24,282 nucleotides of DNA from Desulfobacterales bacterium (GTDB lineage Bacteria > Desulfobacterota > Desulfobacteria > Desulfobacterales > UBA11574), in assembly GCA_030145595.1 (NCBI GenBank), contig JAQYVG010000010.1, positions 1 to 24,282 of the forward strand, written 5' to 3'. This document shows positions 6,800-13,870 of this stretch, in pieces. The position numbers were made by a program, and so were the translations under genes. The notes below the pieces were generated by a model. The model was not told where the DNA came from. It ran no database searches and saw only the letters and a list, made by a program, of their open reading frames with translations. The stretch's first letter is position 1. Each line of letters begins with the position of its first letter.

Positions 6800-9382
6800 A
6801 TGCGTTTTGATAAATTTACCATTAAATCACAGGAACTGGTCCACAGTGCTCAAGCTCTGGCATCAGAGCATCATAACCAGCAAATCGAACCTGAACATTT
6901 TTTAAAGGCCATGCTGAGTGCAAAGCAAGGGGTCGCCGGAGCCATGCTGCGCAAGTTAGGGGTTTCACCGAATGCTGTTGTCCAGGAACTGTCACTTGCC
7001 CTTGACAGGCTGCCAAAGGTCAGCGGAACGCAAGAGGTCTATCTTTCTTTGCGGGCAAAAGCCATACTGGATACGGCTTTTCAAGAAGCGACCAAAATGA
7101 AGGATGAATATGTAAGCATTGAACACATATTGTTGGCCATTGCAGACCACAAAGAAGGCGAGGCCGCTAAAATCCTTATCCAAAACAATATTAACAGAGA
7201 ATCGATTTTAAAGGTTTTGATGGATATCCGCGGGTCCCAGCGCATCACAGATCCCAATCCCGAAGAAAAATACCAGGCGCTTGACAAGTTCAGTCGCAAC
7301 CTTACCGACCTTGCCCGTCTGGGCAAGCTCGATCCGGTTATCGGCCGGGATGATGAAATCCGGCGGATTGCACAGGTCCTTTCAAGGCGTACCAAAAACA
7401 ATCCGGTCCTCATCGGCGAACCCGGTGTCGGAAAAACCGCCATTGTCGAAGGCCTGGCTCAACGCATTGTTGAAGGAGATGTTTCCGAATCTCTTAAAAA
7501 CAGACGGCTGGTCGCCCTTGATATGGGGGCGCTCATCGCCGGTGCCAAATACAGGGGCGAATTTGAGGATCGCTTGAAGGCGGTATTAAAAGAGGTTGAA
7601 AAAGCCGAAGGCGAAGTCGTTCTTTTTATCGATGAATTGCACACTTTGGTCGGCGCAGGTGCCGGCGAAGGCGCTATGGATGCATCCAACATGTTAAAAC
7701 CCGCCCTTGCCAAAGGTACCCTGCGGTGTGTGGGAGCAACCACCTTAAATGAATACAGAAAATATATTGAAAAAGACGCTGCGCTGGAAAGGCGGTTTCA
7801 GCCGGTTCTGGTGGCGGAGCCCAGCGTTGAAGATACTGTTTCCATACTGCGGGGGCTTAAAGAAAAATACGAAGTTCACCATGGCGTCAGGATTAAAGAT
7901 TCGGCCATTGTTGCAGCCGCATCCCTTTCCAACCGCTACATTGCGGACCGCTTTTTGCCTGACAAGGCCATTGATTTAATTGACGAATGTGCCTCCAAGC
8001 TCAGAATCGAAATCGACAGCATGCCGGTTGAAATCGATGAAATGCAACGCAAGACAACTCAGGCTGCAATCGAGCGGGAAGCATTAAAAAAAGAGACCGA
8101 TGATGCCTCCTTAAAACGCCTTGCAAAACTTGATGCGGATATCGGCAGGATGCAGGATGAAATCCTGGTAATGAAAGCCCACTGGCAGCATGAAAAAGAT
8201 TTGATCCAGACCATCAGAACGATCAAGGAACAGCAGGAACAGCTGGGCATTGAAGAACAGCAAGCTGAAAGAGATGGTAATCTGGCGCTGGTAGCAGAAA
8301 TCAGATACGGCCGGGCAACAGAACTGCAAAACCGCCTGGCCGAAGCCAACGAAAAGCTCGCCCGGCTTCAGGAAGACAGCAAAATGCTCAAGGAAGAGGT
8401 CGACGACGAAGACATTGCCGAAGTCATATCCAGGTGGACCGGTATTCCGGTAAGCAAAATGCTCGAGGGTGAAAGAGAAAAGCTGGTTCATATGGAAAAG
8501 CGCCTTGCCGGGCGGGTGATTGGCCAACATAATGCCATATCGGCGGTCTCAAACGCCGTGCGCCGTGCACGCAGCGGGCTGCAGGATCCCAACCGGCCCA
8601 TCGGATCATTTATTTTCATGGGACCTACCGGAGTCGGCAAGACCGAATTGGCCAAGGCGCTGGCGGAGTTTCTTTTTGACAGCGACCAGGCCATCGTCAG
8701 GATTGACATGTCAGAATATATGGAAAAACATGCCGTCTCAAGGCTTATCGGAGCACCCCCGGGGTACGTGGGATACGAAGAGGGCGGATACCTCACCGAG
8801 GCTGTACGCCGGCGTCCTTATTCGGTCGTATTGTTTGACGAAATTGAAAAAGCGCATCCGGAAGTGTTTAATGTATTGCTCCAAATCTTAGATGACGGCC
8901 GCATGACAGACGGCCACGGCAAAACTGTCGATTTTAAAAACACTCTCATTATTATGACATCCAACATCGGCAGCCAGTGGATACAGGAACTTGGAGCATC
9001 AAGGCGCCCGGAGATGGAATTAAGGATAACAGAAGCCCTGCGGGCAAATTTCAAACCTGAATTTTTAAACCGCATCGATGAAAGCATAATATTTGACAAT
9101 CTTACCTTACAGCAGATAGGCGGCATCGTGGATATACAGATGCAGCATATTGGGGCCCGGCTGGCGGAAATGAATATCAAGCTGCTGTTATCCGATCGTG
9201 CCAAGTCATTTTTGGCTGAACAGGGCTACGATCAGATCTACGGCGCCCGTCCTTTAAAGCGGGCCATTCAAAAATATATCGAAAATCCACTTTCCATGGA
9301 GATTATTCAGGGTAATTTAAAAGAAGGTTCTGAAATAGAGGCTGATGTGGAAGGTGATTGCATGGTTTTTAGGCCTCTTTAA
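6800..9382 (+). CDS. clpB: ATP-dependent disaggregase ClpB (Hsp100)
   Basis: Hexameric AAA+ chaperone that threads aggregated proteins with the help of DnaK/DnaJ. It is 860 residues, normal for ClpB. The order is an N domain (1-145), NBD1 with Walker A GEPGVGKT at 206-213 and Walker B FIDELH ending near 281, a coiled-coil M domain at about 404-523 that identifies ClpB as opposed to ClpA/ClpC, and NBD2 with Walker A GPTGVGKT at 608-615 and LFDEIEKAHPEVFN. A C-terminal oligomerisation domain with GARPLKRAIQ closes the chain. The ATG at 6800 is preceded by AGGAG at a spacing of six bases. An in-frame TTG at 6779 lacks this. The J-domain protein at the left of the window may belong to the same chaperone network. 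Confidence 0.98.
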   Translation: MRFDKFTIKSQELVHSAQALASEHHNQQIEPEHFLKAMLSAKQGVAGAMLRKLGVSPNAVVQELSLALDRLPKVSGTQEVYLSLRAKAILDTAFQEATKMKDEYVSIEHILLAIADHKEGEAAKILIQNNINRESILKVLMDIRGSQRITDPNPEEKYQALDKFSRNLTDLARLGKLDPVIGRDDEIRRIAQVLSRRTKNNPVLIGEPGVGKTAIVEGLAQRIVEGDVSESLKNRRLVALDMGALIAGAKYRGEFEDRLKAVLKEVEKAEGEVVLFIDELHTLVGAGAGEGAMDASNMLKPALAKGTLRCVGATTLNEYRKYIEKDAALERRFQPVLVAEPSVEDTVSILRGLKEKYEVHHGVRIKDSAIVAAASLSNRYIADRFLPDKAIDLIDECASKLRIEIDSMPVEIDEMQRKTTQAAIEREALKKETDDASLKRLAKLDADIGRMQDEILVMKAHWQHEKDLIQTIRTIKEQQEQLGIEEQQAERDGNLALVAEIRYGRATELQNRLAEANEKLARLQEDSKMLKEEVDDEDIAEVISRWTGIPVSKMLEGEREKLVHMEKRLAGRVIGQHNAISAVSNAVRRARSGLQDPNRPIGSFIFMGPTGVGKTELAKALAEFLFDSDQAIVRIDMSEYMEKHAVSRLIGAPPGYVGYEEGGYLTEAVRRRPYSVVLFDEIEKAHPEVFNVLLQILDDGRMTDGHGKTVDFKNTLIIMTSNIGSQWIQELGASRRPEMELRITEALRANFKPEFLNRIDESIIFDNLTLQQIGGIVDIQMQHIGARLAEMNIKLLLSDRAKSFLAEQGYDQIYGARPLKRAIQKYIENPLSMEIIQGNLKEGSEIEADVEGDCMVFRPL

Positions 9383-9387
9383 AACAC

Positions 9388-9418
9388 AAAAAGCCCGGCA
9401 TTTTCAGCCGGGCTTTTT
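9388..9418. terminator. Bidirectional terminator between clpB and atpF
   Basis: AAAAAGCCCGGC and GCCGGGCTTTTT pair across a seven-base loop, with an A tract on one side and a T tract on the other. It lies six bases after the clpB stop and 20 bases beyond the atpF stop on the other strand, so it can end both convergent transcripts. Confidence 0.92.
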
Positions 9419-9437
9419 CTTTTATGTGCTCAGCCGT

Positions 9438-10025
9438 TTATTCGGTTGTAGTGCTGGTCAGGTATTCATTCACAAATTTTTCATTATCGACAGCAGTAAT
9501 TTCTTGCGGCAGTCTTTCCAGGGCCAGGTCAATGGCCGCATCTATCAGTTCACCTTTGACAGTATTACGGGCCTGTAATATAGAGGCATCAATCCTGCGG
9601 TTGGCATCTGCCAGCATTGCCCGGCTTTGCTGCTGAGCCGATTCAACAATTTTAAGCTTTTCCCTTTCTCCCTGTTGCACAATCCTTGCTTTCAACTCGG
9701 CAAAACGGACATCGCTTTCTTCAATGGTTTTTTGGGTCTCTCTTATTTTTGCATTGGCATCTTCTTTTTTTTCTTCAAGCTCATCAATTTCCTGGGCCAG
9801 GTCTTCTTTCTTGCTCCGCAAAAAGTTCTTGAGCGGAGTTTTGGCATACCTGTTGAGTATGAAAACAATAATTCCGAAATTAACCCACCTCATAATCAGA
9901 TCATAGGTAGGCCGCCAGTTGCTTGTTTTTTCGGCAGCAAAAGCTTCATGCCCGCCTAAATGCAGGCCTAACACACCCAGCGATATCCCACCACAAACCC
10001 ATAATAGTTTAGAAACGTATTTCAC
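9438..10025 (-). CDS. atpF: F-type ATP synthase Fo subunit b
   Basis: Peripheral-stalk subunit b of 195 residues. It has a signal-peptide-like N-terminus ending HEAFA-AE near residue 31, a membrane helix at about 43-62 (RWVNFGIIVFILNRY), and a long charged coiled coil at about 68-160 reaching toward F1. The leader plus single helix is a form I associate with desulfobacterial and Geobacter-like b subunits. The start is GTG at 10025. It overlaps the preceding b' stop as GTGA, and GGAGG sits eight bases upstream inside the b' gene, so translation is coupled. It is the last gene of the operon; no delta, alpha, gamma, beta or epsilon gene follows. Confidence 0.9.
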   Translation of the reverse strand: MKYVSKLLWVCGGISLGVLGLHLGGHEAFAAEKTSNWRPTYDLIMRWVNFGIIVFILNRYAKTPLKNFLRSKKEDLAQEIDELEEKKEDANAKIRETQKTIEESDVRFAELKARIVQQGEREKLKIVESAQQQSRAMLADANRRIDASILQARNTVKGELIDAAIDLALERLPQEITAVDNEKFVNEYLTSTTTE

Positions 10026-10477
10026 GAACCCAGCCTCCGATCCAGCATTTTTTCCATGATATTGATTGCCAGGGCTTCTGACTCTTGCCGGAGTTTTTTT
10101 CTGGCTTGGGCAATTTGAGCGTCAACTGCTGTTTCAACTTGTGTTTTAATCGAAGATATTTCTTGTCGGGCAGATTCCAGAATCTCAACCGCCTCCCGGC
10201 CGCCTTGTTCTTCAATTGCACATCGAACGTCCTGCGCTTCTGATCGAACCGTTGATTCCTTTGCTTTCAAAGTAGCGGTCAGGTGCTCAAATTCTTTGGT
10301 CGCATCAACGGTATCCAGCCTGATTTTTTCCATAAAGCTTTCTCGTTCACCCATGACACTGCGTAACGGGCGAAACATGATACGGTTGATGATAAACAGA
10401 AACACCAAAAAAGCGATCAGCTGGTGAAACAGGGTTGCATTGATACTGATAAGCGCTATGTTGCTGACTATTTCCAT
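10022..10477 (-). CDS. atpF': F-type ATP synthase Fo subunit b'
   Basis: Second peripheral-stalk subunit, 151 residues. It begins with a membrane helix (about 8-31, LFHQLIAFLVFLFIINRIMF) followed by the short RPL turn and a long coiled coil rich in Glu, Ala and Arg. It has no leader peptide, unlike its downstream partner. Paired b and b' subunits are expected to form a heterodimeric stalk. The order in the operon is c then b' then b. The ribosome binding site is weak. The b/b' assignment follows gene order and the lack of a leader, so the two labels could be exchanged. Confidence 0.88.
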   Translation of the reverse strand: MEIVSNIALISINATLFHQLIAFLVFLFIINRIMFRPLRSVMGERESFMEKIRLDTVDATKEFEHLTATLKAKESTVRSEAQDVRCAIEEQGGREAVEILESARQEISSIKTQVETAVDAQIAQARKKLRQESEALAINIMEKMLDRRLGS

Positions 10478-10508
10478 ATACCGACATCCATTTTAAAAAC
10501 TACGGGAA

Positions 10509-10757
10509 TTAAACAACAAATAAAAGCAGTAATGCAATCACCAGTGAGTAAATCCCGGTGGACTCGGCAACCGCTTGGCCCACCAGCATGGTTCTGGTGA
10601 GAAGGCCTGCCTCCTTGGGATTTTTACCGATGGCCTCACATGCTTTTGCGGCGGCCATACCTTCACCAACACCGGGCCCGATAGCGCCAAAGCCCATGGA
10701 AATACCTGCGCCTAAGTAAGCTGCCGCTTTGATAATATCTGCACCTTCGATTGCCAT
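10509..10757 (-). CDS. atpE: ATP synthase Fo subunit c, single hairpin, Na+ type
   Basis: Rotor-ring subunit of 82 residues with two membrane helices. The numbering coincides with that of Ilyobacter tartaricus c: Pro28, Glu32 (Gln in I. tartaricus), Val63, Glu65, Ser66, Thr67 and Tyr70. Glu65-Ser66-Thr67 is the Na+-binding signature. The second carboxylate at 32 matches the two-carboxylate motif described for Fusobacterium nucleatum. The polar loop is GKNP instead of RQP. The start is the ATG at 10757 with a perfect AGGAGG six bases upstream; an in-frame ATG at 10775 would precede that site. This gene is separated from the four-hairpin c gene by a 209-base gap containing a hairpin repeat. Confidence 0.95.
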   Translation of the reverse strand: MAIEGADIIKAAAYLGAGISMGFGAIGPGVGEGMAAAKACEAIGKNPKEAGLLTRTMLVGQAVAESTGIYSLVIALLLLFVV

Positions 10758-10850
10758 TTGATTCCTCCTAAACAATTTTTGGGTTAATCGTTTGTCTTTT
10801 AATTATCTTTCCGTTGTTAATTTTGTGTTTTTTATGGAAAACTTTTTTCT

Positions 10851-10917
10851 GCCACCAAATCACCAAGGCACTAAGATAAAAATTTGAATTTCCTTTGTGT
10901 CTTTGTGGCTTGGTGGC
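10851..10917. repeat. Inverted repeat splitting the two c-subunit genes
   Basis: The left arm GCCACCAAATCACCAAGGCAC (without its last base, 10851-10870) and the right arm CTTGGTGGC (10909-10917), with further matches through CCTTTGTGTC (10892-10901), flank an AT-rich centre. I recognise this ACCAAGGCAC...CTTGGTGGC style as a widespread dispersed repeat. It lies inside the operon and may affect RNA stability or the ratio of the two c subunits. Confidence 0.55.
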
Positions 10918-10966
10918 AAATATTTTTTATGGTTCCCCGCTTCAGCTTCCATGAAGTAGGTCATTT

Positions 10967-11938
10967 TCACACTACAAAAATCAGGATCAGCGCGATGACC
11001 AGAGAATAAATTCCAGTTGATTCGGCAACCGCCTGACCCACCAGCATCAATCGTGTCAAATCCGCAACGTGCTCCTGGTTGCGCGCGATCCCCGCTACGG
11101 CGCTCTGGCCCGCAATACCTTCGCCGATGGCCGGACCGATGGCCCCAATGCCCATACAGATACCCGCCGCTAACAAGGCCATGGGCGGTGCTATCAAATC
11201 GGTGGCCGGAAAAGTTTTGAACATGAGGATAAAGCTGACCAGCAGGGCATAGATGGCGGTGGTCTGCGTAACCGCCTGTCCCAGAAGCATCACATTGGTC
11301 ACCGGCGTTGCCGTCAAAGGCTGCCGGGCGACGCCTTCACAACTGGCTTGCGCAACCAGACCGCCCCCTAATCCGGAACCGATGGCGCCAAAGCCGGCCG
11401 AAATTCCTGCGCCCAGAATGGCCGCCCATGTCGGTGAAACCGGGCTTTGTGAAAAATCCGTAAACAATAAAATAAAGGCTACCACCAGCGCAAAGATGGC
11501 CGGGGTCTGGCACACCGCTGAACCAATCAGCATGTTGGTGGTTAAACGCCCGCCCATGGCCGGCTGCCGGGCCATACCTAGGCAACAAGCCCCGGCAGGA
11601 TATCCCGCGCCCACACCGGCGCCGATGGCCCCCATTCCCATAGCCAATCCGGCACCCAACAGAACGGGCACCATCAGAATATGAGCTGCAAATTCTGTGA
11701 ACAGAAGCATCATGGCGATAACCAGTGCAAAAATGGAAGCAGACTCGGCAATTGCCTGTCCCACCAGCATGGTTTTGAAAATGTCGCCTGACAGCTCCGG
11801 GTTGCGTGATATGGCTTCATTGGCACTGGCGGCTGTATATCCTTCTCCGATCGCCGCTCCAATAGCGCCGAATCCCATGGCCATTCCGCCACCGCTTAAC
11901 GCCGCTACACTTACCCAGGTTTGTATATCGTATGCCAT
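10967..11938 (-). CDS. atpE: Four-hairpin fused ATP synthase c subunit
   Basis: This 323-residue protein is four c-subunit hairpins in tandem (residues 1-83, 84-162, 163-243, 244-323), giving eight predicted membrane helices. Each repeat has the Gly-rich helix (GAIG.x.G) and the second helix (MLxGxAV..). Aligned to I. tartaricus c numbering, hairpin 1 has Glu32, Glu65 and Ser66. Hairpin 4 has Glu273, Glu306 and Ser307, which are the same sites. Hairpin 2 has Ala111, Gln144 and Thr145; hairpin 3 has Gly192, Gln225 and Thr226, so both lack any ion-binding carboxylate. Loops read SRNP, ARQP, ARQP and ARNQ. The start is the ATG at 11938, three bases after the atpB stop. It probably forms a mixed ring with the neighbouring single-hairpin c. 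The copies are well diverged, so this is not an assembly stutter. Confidence 0.95.
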   Translation of the reverse strand: MAYDIQTWVSVAALSGGGMAMGFGAIGAAIGEGYTAASANEAISRNPELSGDIFKTMLVGQAIAESASIFALVIAMMLLFTEFAAHILMVPVLLGAGLAMGMGAIGAGVGAGYPAGACCLGMARQPAMGGRLTTNMLIGSAVCQTPAIFALVVAFILLFTDFSQSPVSPTWAAILGAGISAGFGAIGSGLGGGLVAQASCEGVARQPLTATPVTNVMLLGQAVTQTTAIYALLVSFILMFKTFPATDLIAPPMALLAAGICMGIGAIGPAIGEGIAGQSAVAGIARNQEHVADLTRLMLVGQAVAESTGIYSLVIALILIFVV

Positions 11939-11941
11939 AAG

Positions 11942-12616
11942 TTAATTTACCTGCACTGCAATATATACCAACGTTAGCATGGTAAACACAAAAGCTTGAA
12001 TCGTACCGACAAAAGCTCCGAAAAAGGCATTTAAAAAAGGTGGTGTAATAATATTGAACGTCAGGTAAGACACCACCAGAATTATAATTGCGCCGCCCAT
12101 AATGTTGCCGAAGAGACGAAAGGATATGGAAATAACCTTGGCCAGTTCCCCGATTATATTCAGCGGTGCCATAATAAACATCGGTTCACAGTAGTCTTTC
12201 AGGTACCGTTTTAATCCTTTGGCCTTGATCCCGGCATGATGGGCCAGAACAAAGCCCATAAGTCCGTAGCTCAATGGCGTGTTGAGATCCTTGGTGGGCT
12301 CTTCCAGGTGGGGAATGATCCCCATCCAGTTGCAGAGCAGCAGAAACATGAACAGGGCGCATATCATGGGAGCGTACTTTTTGGACATTTCCTCTCCCAG
12401 CGCATCCTCGGTCAGGCCGTAAAGAAAGTTGACAAATAGTTCACCGACAACCTGCACCGGCCCTGGAATTATGCTTTTTTTTCTGGCGGCCAAAAACCCG
12501 AAGCACAGCAGCGCTGTAATGGCGATCCAGGTCATTACAACAACTTCAAGGTTAAACGTCAAATCGTGACCCATAACATGAACGATCAGCTGGTGGATTC
12601 TACCTAAATCTTCCAT
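11942..12616 (-). CDS. atpB: ATP synthase Fo subunit a
   Basis: Stator subunit that forms the ion half-channels against the c ring, 224 residues with five to six membrane helices. The essential arginine is Arg167 in SFRLFGNIMGG. It is preceded by PLNIIGELAKVIS (151-163), which closely resembles the Na+-translocating enzymes of Propionigenium and Ilyobacter (NIIGELAK/NLIGELAK). The last helix carries Gln207 in GTIQAFVF, the usual partner position. AAGGAG lies only two bases from the ATG. It is followed immediately by the four-hairpin c gene. Na+ coupling is inferred from subunits a and c together. Confidence 0.96.
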   Translation of the reverse strand: MEDLGRIHQLIVHVMGHDLTFNLEVVVMTWIAITALLCFGFLAARKKSIIPGPVQVVGELFVNFLYGLTEDALGEEMSKKYAPMICALFMFLLLCNWMGIIPHLEEPTKDLNTPLSYGLMGFVLAHHAGIKAKGLKRYLKDYCEPMFIMAPLNIIGELAKVISISFRLFGNIMGGAIIILVVSYLTFNIITPPFLNAFFGAFVGTIQAFVFTMLTLVYIAVQVN

Positions 12617-12629
12617 AACTCCTTATTTC

Positions 12630-13016
12630 CTATACCTGCTTTCCACGGGCAGACGATATAAGACTAAACACATGCTCTGCGAGAATAAAAAACTGAATCA
12701 AAAAAATTCCGAGCATCGTTGAAAAAAGGTTGTATTGTTCAAGCTTAATGGCCATTACCAAAGGCACGGCGACAATAATGTATCTGAAAAATATTGATCC
12801 GAAAGAAAACAAATAGGTTTTACGCTTTGATTTTCCCAGCCTTAACGGAAGCGTTTCTCCCATTAAGACAAAATTGACGATGCCAAACACCGTTCCCAGG
12901 ATCAACCCTTTCCCCATAGCCGGTTGACCGATCAGAATCAAGAAAAATCCGGCAAAAATAGCCGTCGTTATGGCCCTGGAACTGTATTTCTTCTGGGTCT
13001 GCCTAAGCGCTTCCAT
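12630..13016 (-). CDS. atpI: ATP synthase subunit I (assembly factor)
   Basis: Small membrane protein of 128 residues with four hydrophobic segments (about 17-35, 39-55, 70-90 and 97-117). Its position between atpZ and atpB fits AtpI, which helps assemble the c ring. Family members conserve little sequence, and the pattern LxGTVFGIVNFVLMG near 40-54 is consistent. Its first 14 bases overlap the 3' end of atpZ. With an unusual multi-hairpin c, an assembly factor of this type would be especially relevant, but that is inference. AtpR of N-type ATPases is similar in size; the absence of neighbouring atpD/atpC argues against an N-ATPase operon. Confidence 0.8.
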   Translation of the reverse strand: MEALRQTQKKYSSRAITTAIFAGFFLILIGQPAMGKGLILGTVFGIVNFVLMGETLPLRLGKSKRKTYLFSFGSIFFRYIIVAVPLVMAIKLEQYNLFSTMLGIFLIQFFILAEHVFSLISSARGKQV

Positions 13017-13269
13017 TATCGGAATCGTTATTATCCTCTGTTTTGACTTCCGTTACTTCAAGAATTTGACGGTACACAACGACGCCGCCGCCGATGACCC
13101 CTAAAATCGTAAAGATCGCTACAAAAACACCTCTGGTTCCAAGCAGTCGGTCCAGATATCTTCCAACAAAAAAACAAAAAACAATACAACCGGCCATTGT
13201 AAGGCCTAGTTGCGTTACAATTGAAAGGTTTTCAATCCAAGCACGATTCTTCTTAAAGTCAAAAATCAT
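13003..13269 (-). CDS. atpZ: AtpZ/AtpI-family small membrane protein
   Basis: First gene of the Fo operon, 88 residues with two predicted membrane helices (about 18-38 and 46-67). The pattern TQLGLTMAGCIVFCFFVGRYLDRLLGT is typical of the AtpZ family, which carries a GxxLD or GxYLDxxxGT turn after helix 1. AtpZ proteins accompany AtpI and are thought to take part in ATP synthase assembly or Mg2+ supply. The C-terminus is acidic and low-complexity. The ATG at 13269 is preceded by a poor ribosome binding site. The stop lies inside atpI (14-base overlap), so the two are translationally coupled. Confidence 0.82.
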   Translation of the reverse strand: MIFDFKKNRAWIENLSIVTQLGLTMAGCIVFCFFVGRYLDRLLGTRGVFVAIFTILGVIGGGVVVYRQILEVTEVKTEDNNDSDNGSA

Positions 13270-13362
13270 CTTGTCGCAATCGGCATCGGCCCCATCAATA
13301 AGTTTCTAAAATTGCTAAGTTATTTAATTTTCATGGACAATGCCAAAAACAAAGCGTTAGTG

Positions 13363-13391
13363 GCATAACAGAAATGATTCTGCACTGTCAA
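13363..13391 (-). promoter_or_regulatory. Promoter of the Fo operon
   Basis: On the minus strand a consensus TTGACA (13391-13386) is followed after exactly 17 bases by TTATGC (13368-13363). This predicts an atpZ leader of about 85 bases. Confidence 0.6.
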
Positions 13392-13601
13392 GCAGATAAG
13401 TATTTTTTTGGGCAGGTTGCCATAAAAATCTCATTCTGCGTTTAAGCGGTATTGTTCCGCTTTTAAGATGCATATTCACAACCGGTTTTGTTCACGCTGC
13501 CTGAGCGCCCTTGTCTTAATTCTTCATTGGATTTGCGAGTTAAAACTTCTAATTGCATTAAATAACATTCTAATATATCGTAACCGCTGAACTGCACAGC
13601 G

Positions 13602-13675
13602 AGCGCTAACTCCGCAGCCAGCTTGTTGGAGCGCAGCGGAAATCCCGTGGCAACGGGGCTGCGGGTTAGCGAGCG
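13602..13675. repeat. Structured repeat, copy 1
   Basis: A stem of about 14 bp is formed by GCTAACTCCGCAGCC (about 13606-13620) and GGGCTGCGGGTTAGC (13656-13670, one unpaired base). It encloses the core GGAGCGCAGCGGAAATCCCG and a small CCCGT..ACGGG hairpin. The same core recurs in copy 2 at 13736-13798 in the same orientation. Confidence 0.7.
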
Positions 13676-13735
13676 AATCAAACAATTGATAGAATTCCTT
13701 ACAGTCGCGCGAAGCACTGACGGACGTCAGAACAT

Positions 13736-13798
13736 TCCCTGCAGTCAGCTTGATGGAGCGTAGCGGAAATCCCGCATTGCGGGGCTGCAGGGAGCTTC
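13736..13798. repeat. Structured repeat, copy 2
   Basis: It shares the core GGAGCGTAGCGGAAATCCCG with copy 1 (one difference). CCCTGCAG pairs with CTGCAGGG around it, with an internal CCCGCATTGCGGG hairpin. The outer stem sequence differs from copy 1 while the pairing is preserved, which suggests that the structure is under selection. Confidence 0.7.
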
Positions 13799-13870
13799 AA
13801 TTGTAAGCACTGAAATTATAAAACCATTTTCGATAACAATTGATGCAGGTTTTAGGTAAAAGCTTTTATT

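Larger units (their letters stand above)
13270..13870. other. Gene-free divergent region between atpZ and the DHH gene
   Basis: About 600 bases. It contains the Fo operon promoter (13363-13391), a small AAGCGG/CCGCTT hairpin at 13444-13462 and two copies of a structured repeat at 13602-13675 and 13736-13798. An 84-codon minus-strand open frame (13463-13717) runs through the first repeat. It shows no family resemblance and I read it as an artefact of the repeat. Confidence 0.6.

Noticed and set aside
8111..8530. 139-codon antisense frame within clpB
   Set aside because: Shadow of the ClpB middle domain coding sequence.
11253..11684. 143-codon plus-strand frame opposite the four-hairpin c gene
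   Set aside because: Antisense of the Gly/Ala-rich repeats; Pro/Ala-rich composition is a by-product of that.
10967..11938. Possibility that the four c repeats are an assembly duplication
   Set aside because: The four hairpins differ strongly in sequence and have distinct active-site residues, so they are real, old duplications.
9438..13269. Identification of the cluster as an N-type ATPase operon
   Set aside because: The N-ATPase order is atpDCQRBEFAG. Here there is no atpD/atpC upstream and a b/b' pair is present, which fits an F-type Fo operon.
13463..13717. 84-codon minus-strand frame between atpZ and the DHH gene
   Set aside because: It reads through the structured repeat. Frames of this kind arise from the repeat sequence and show no domain.
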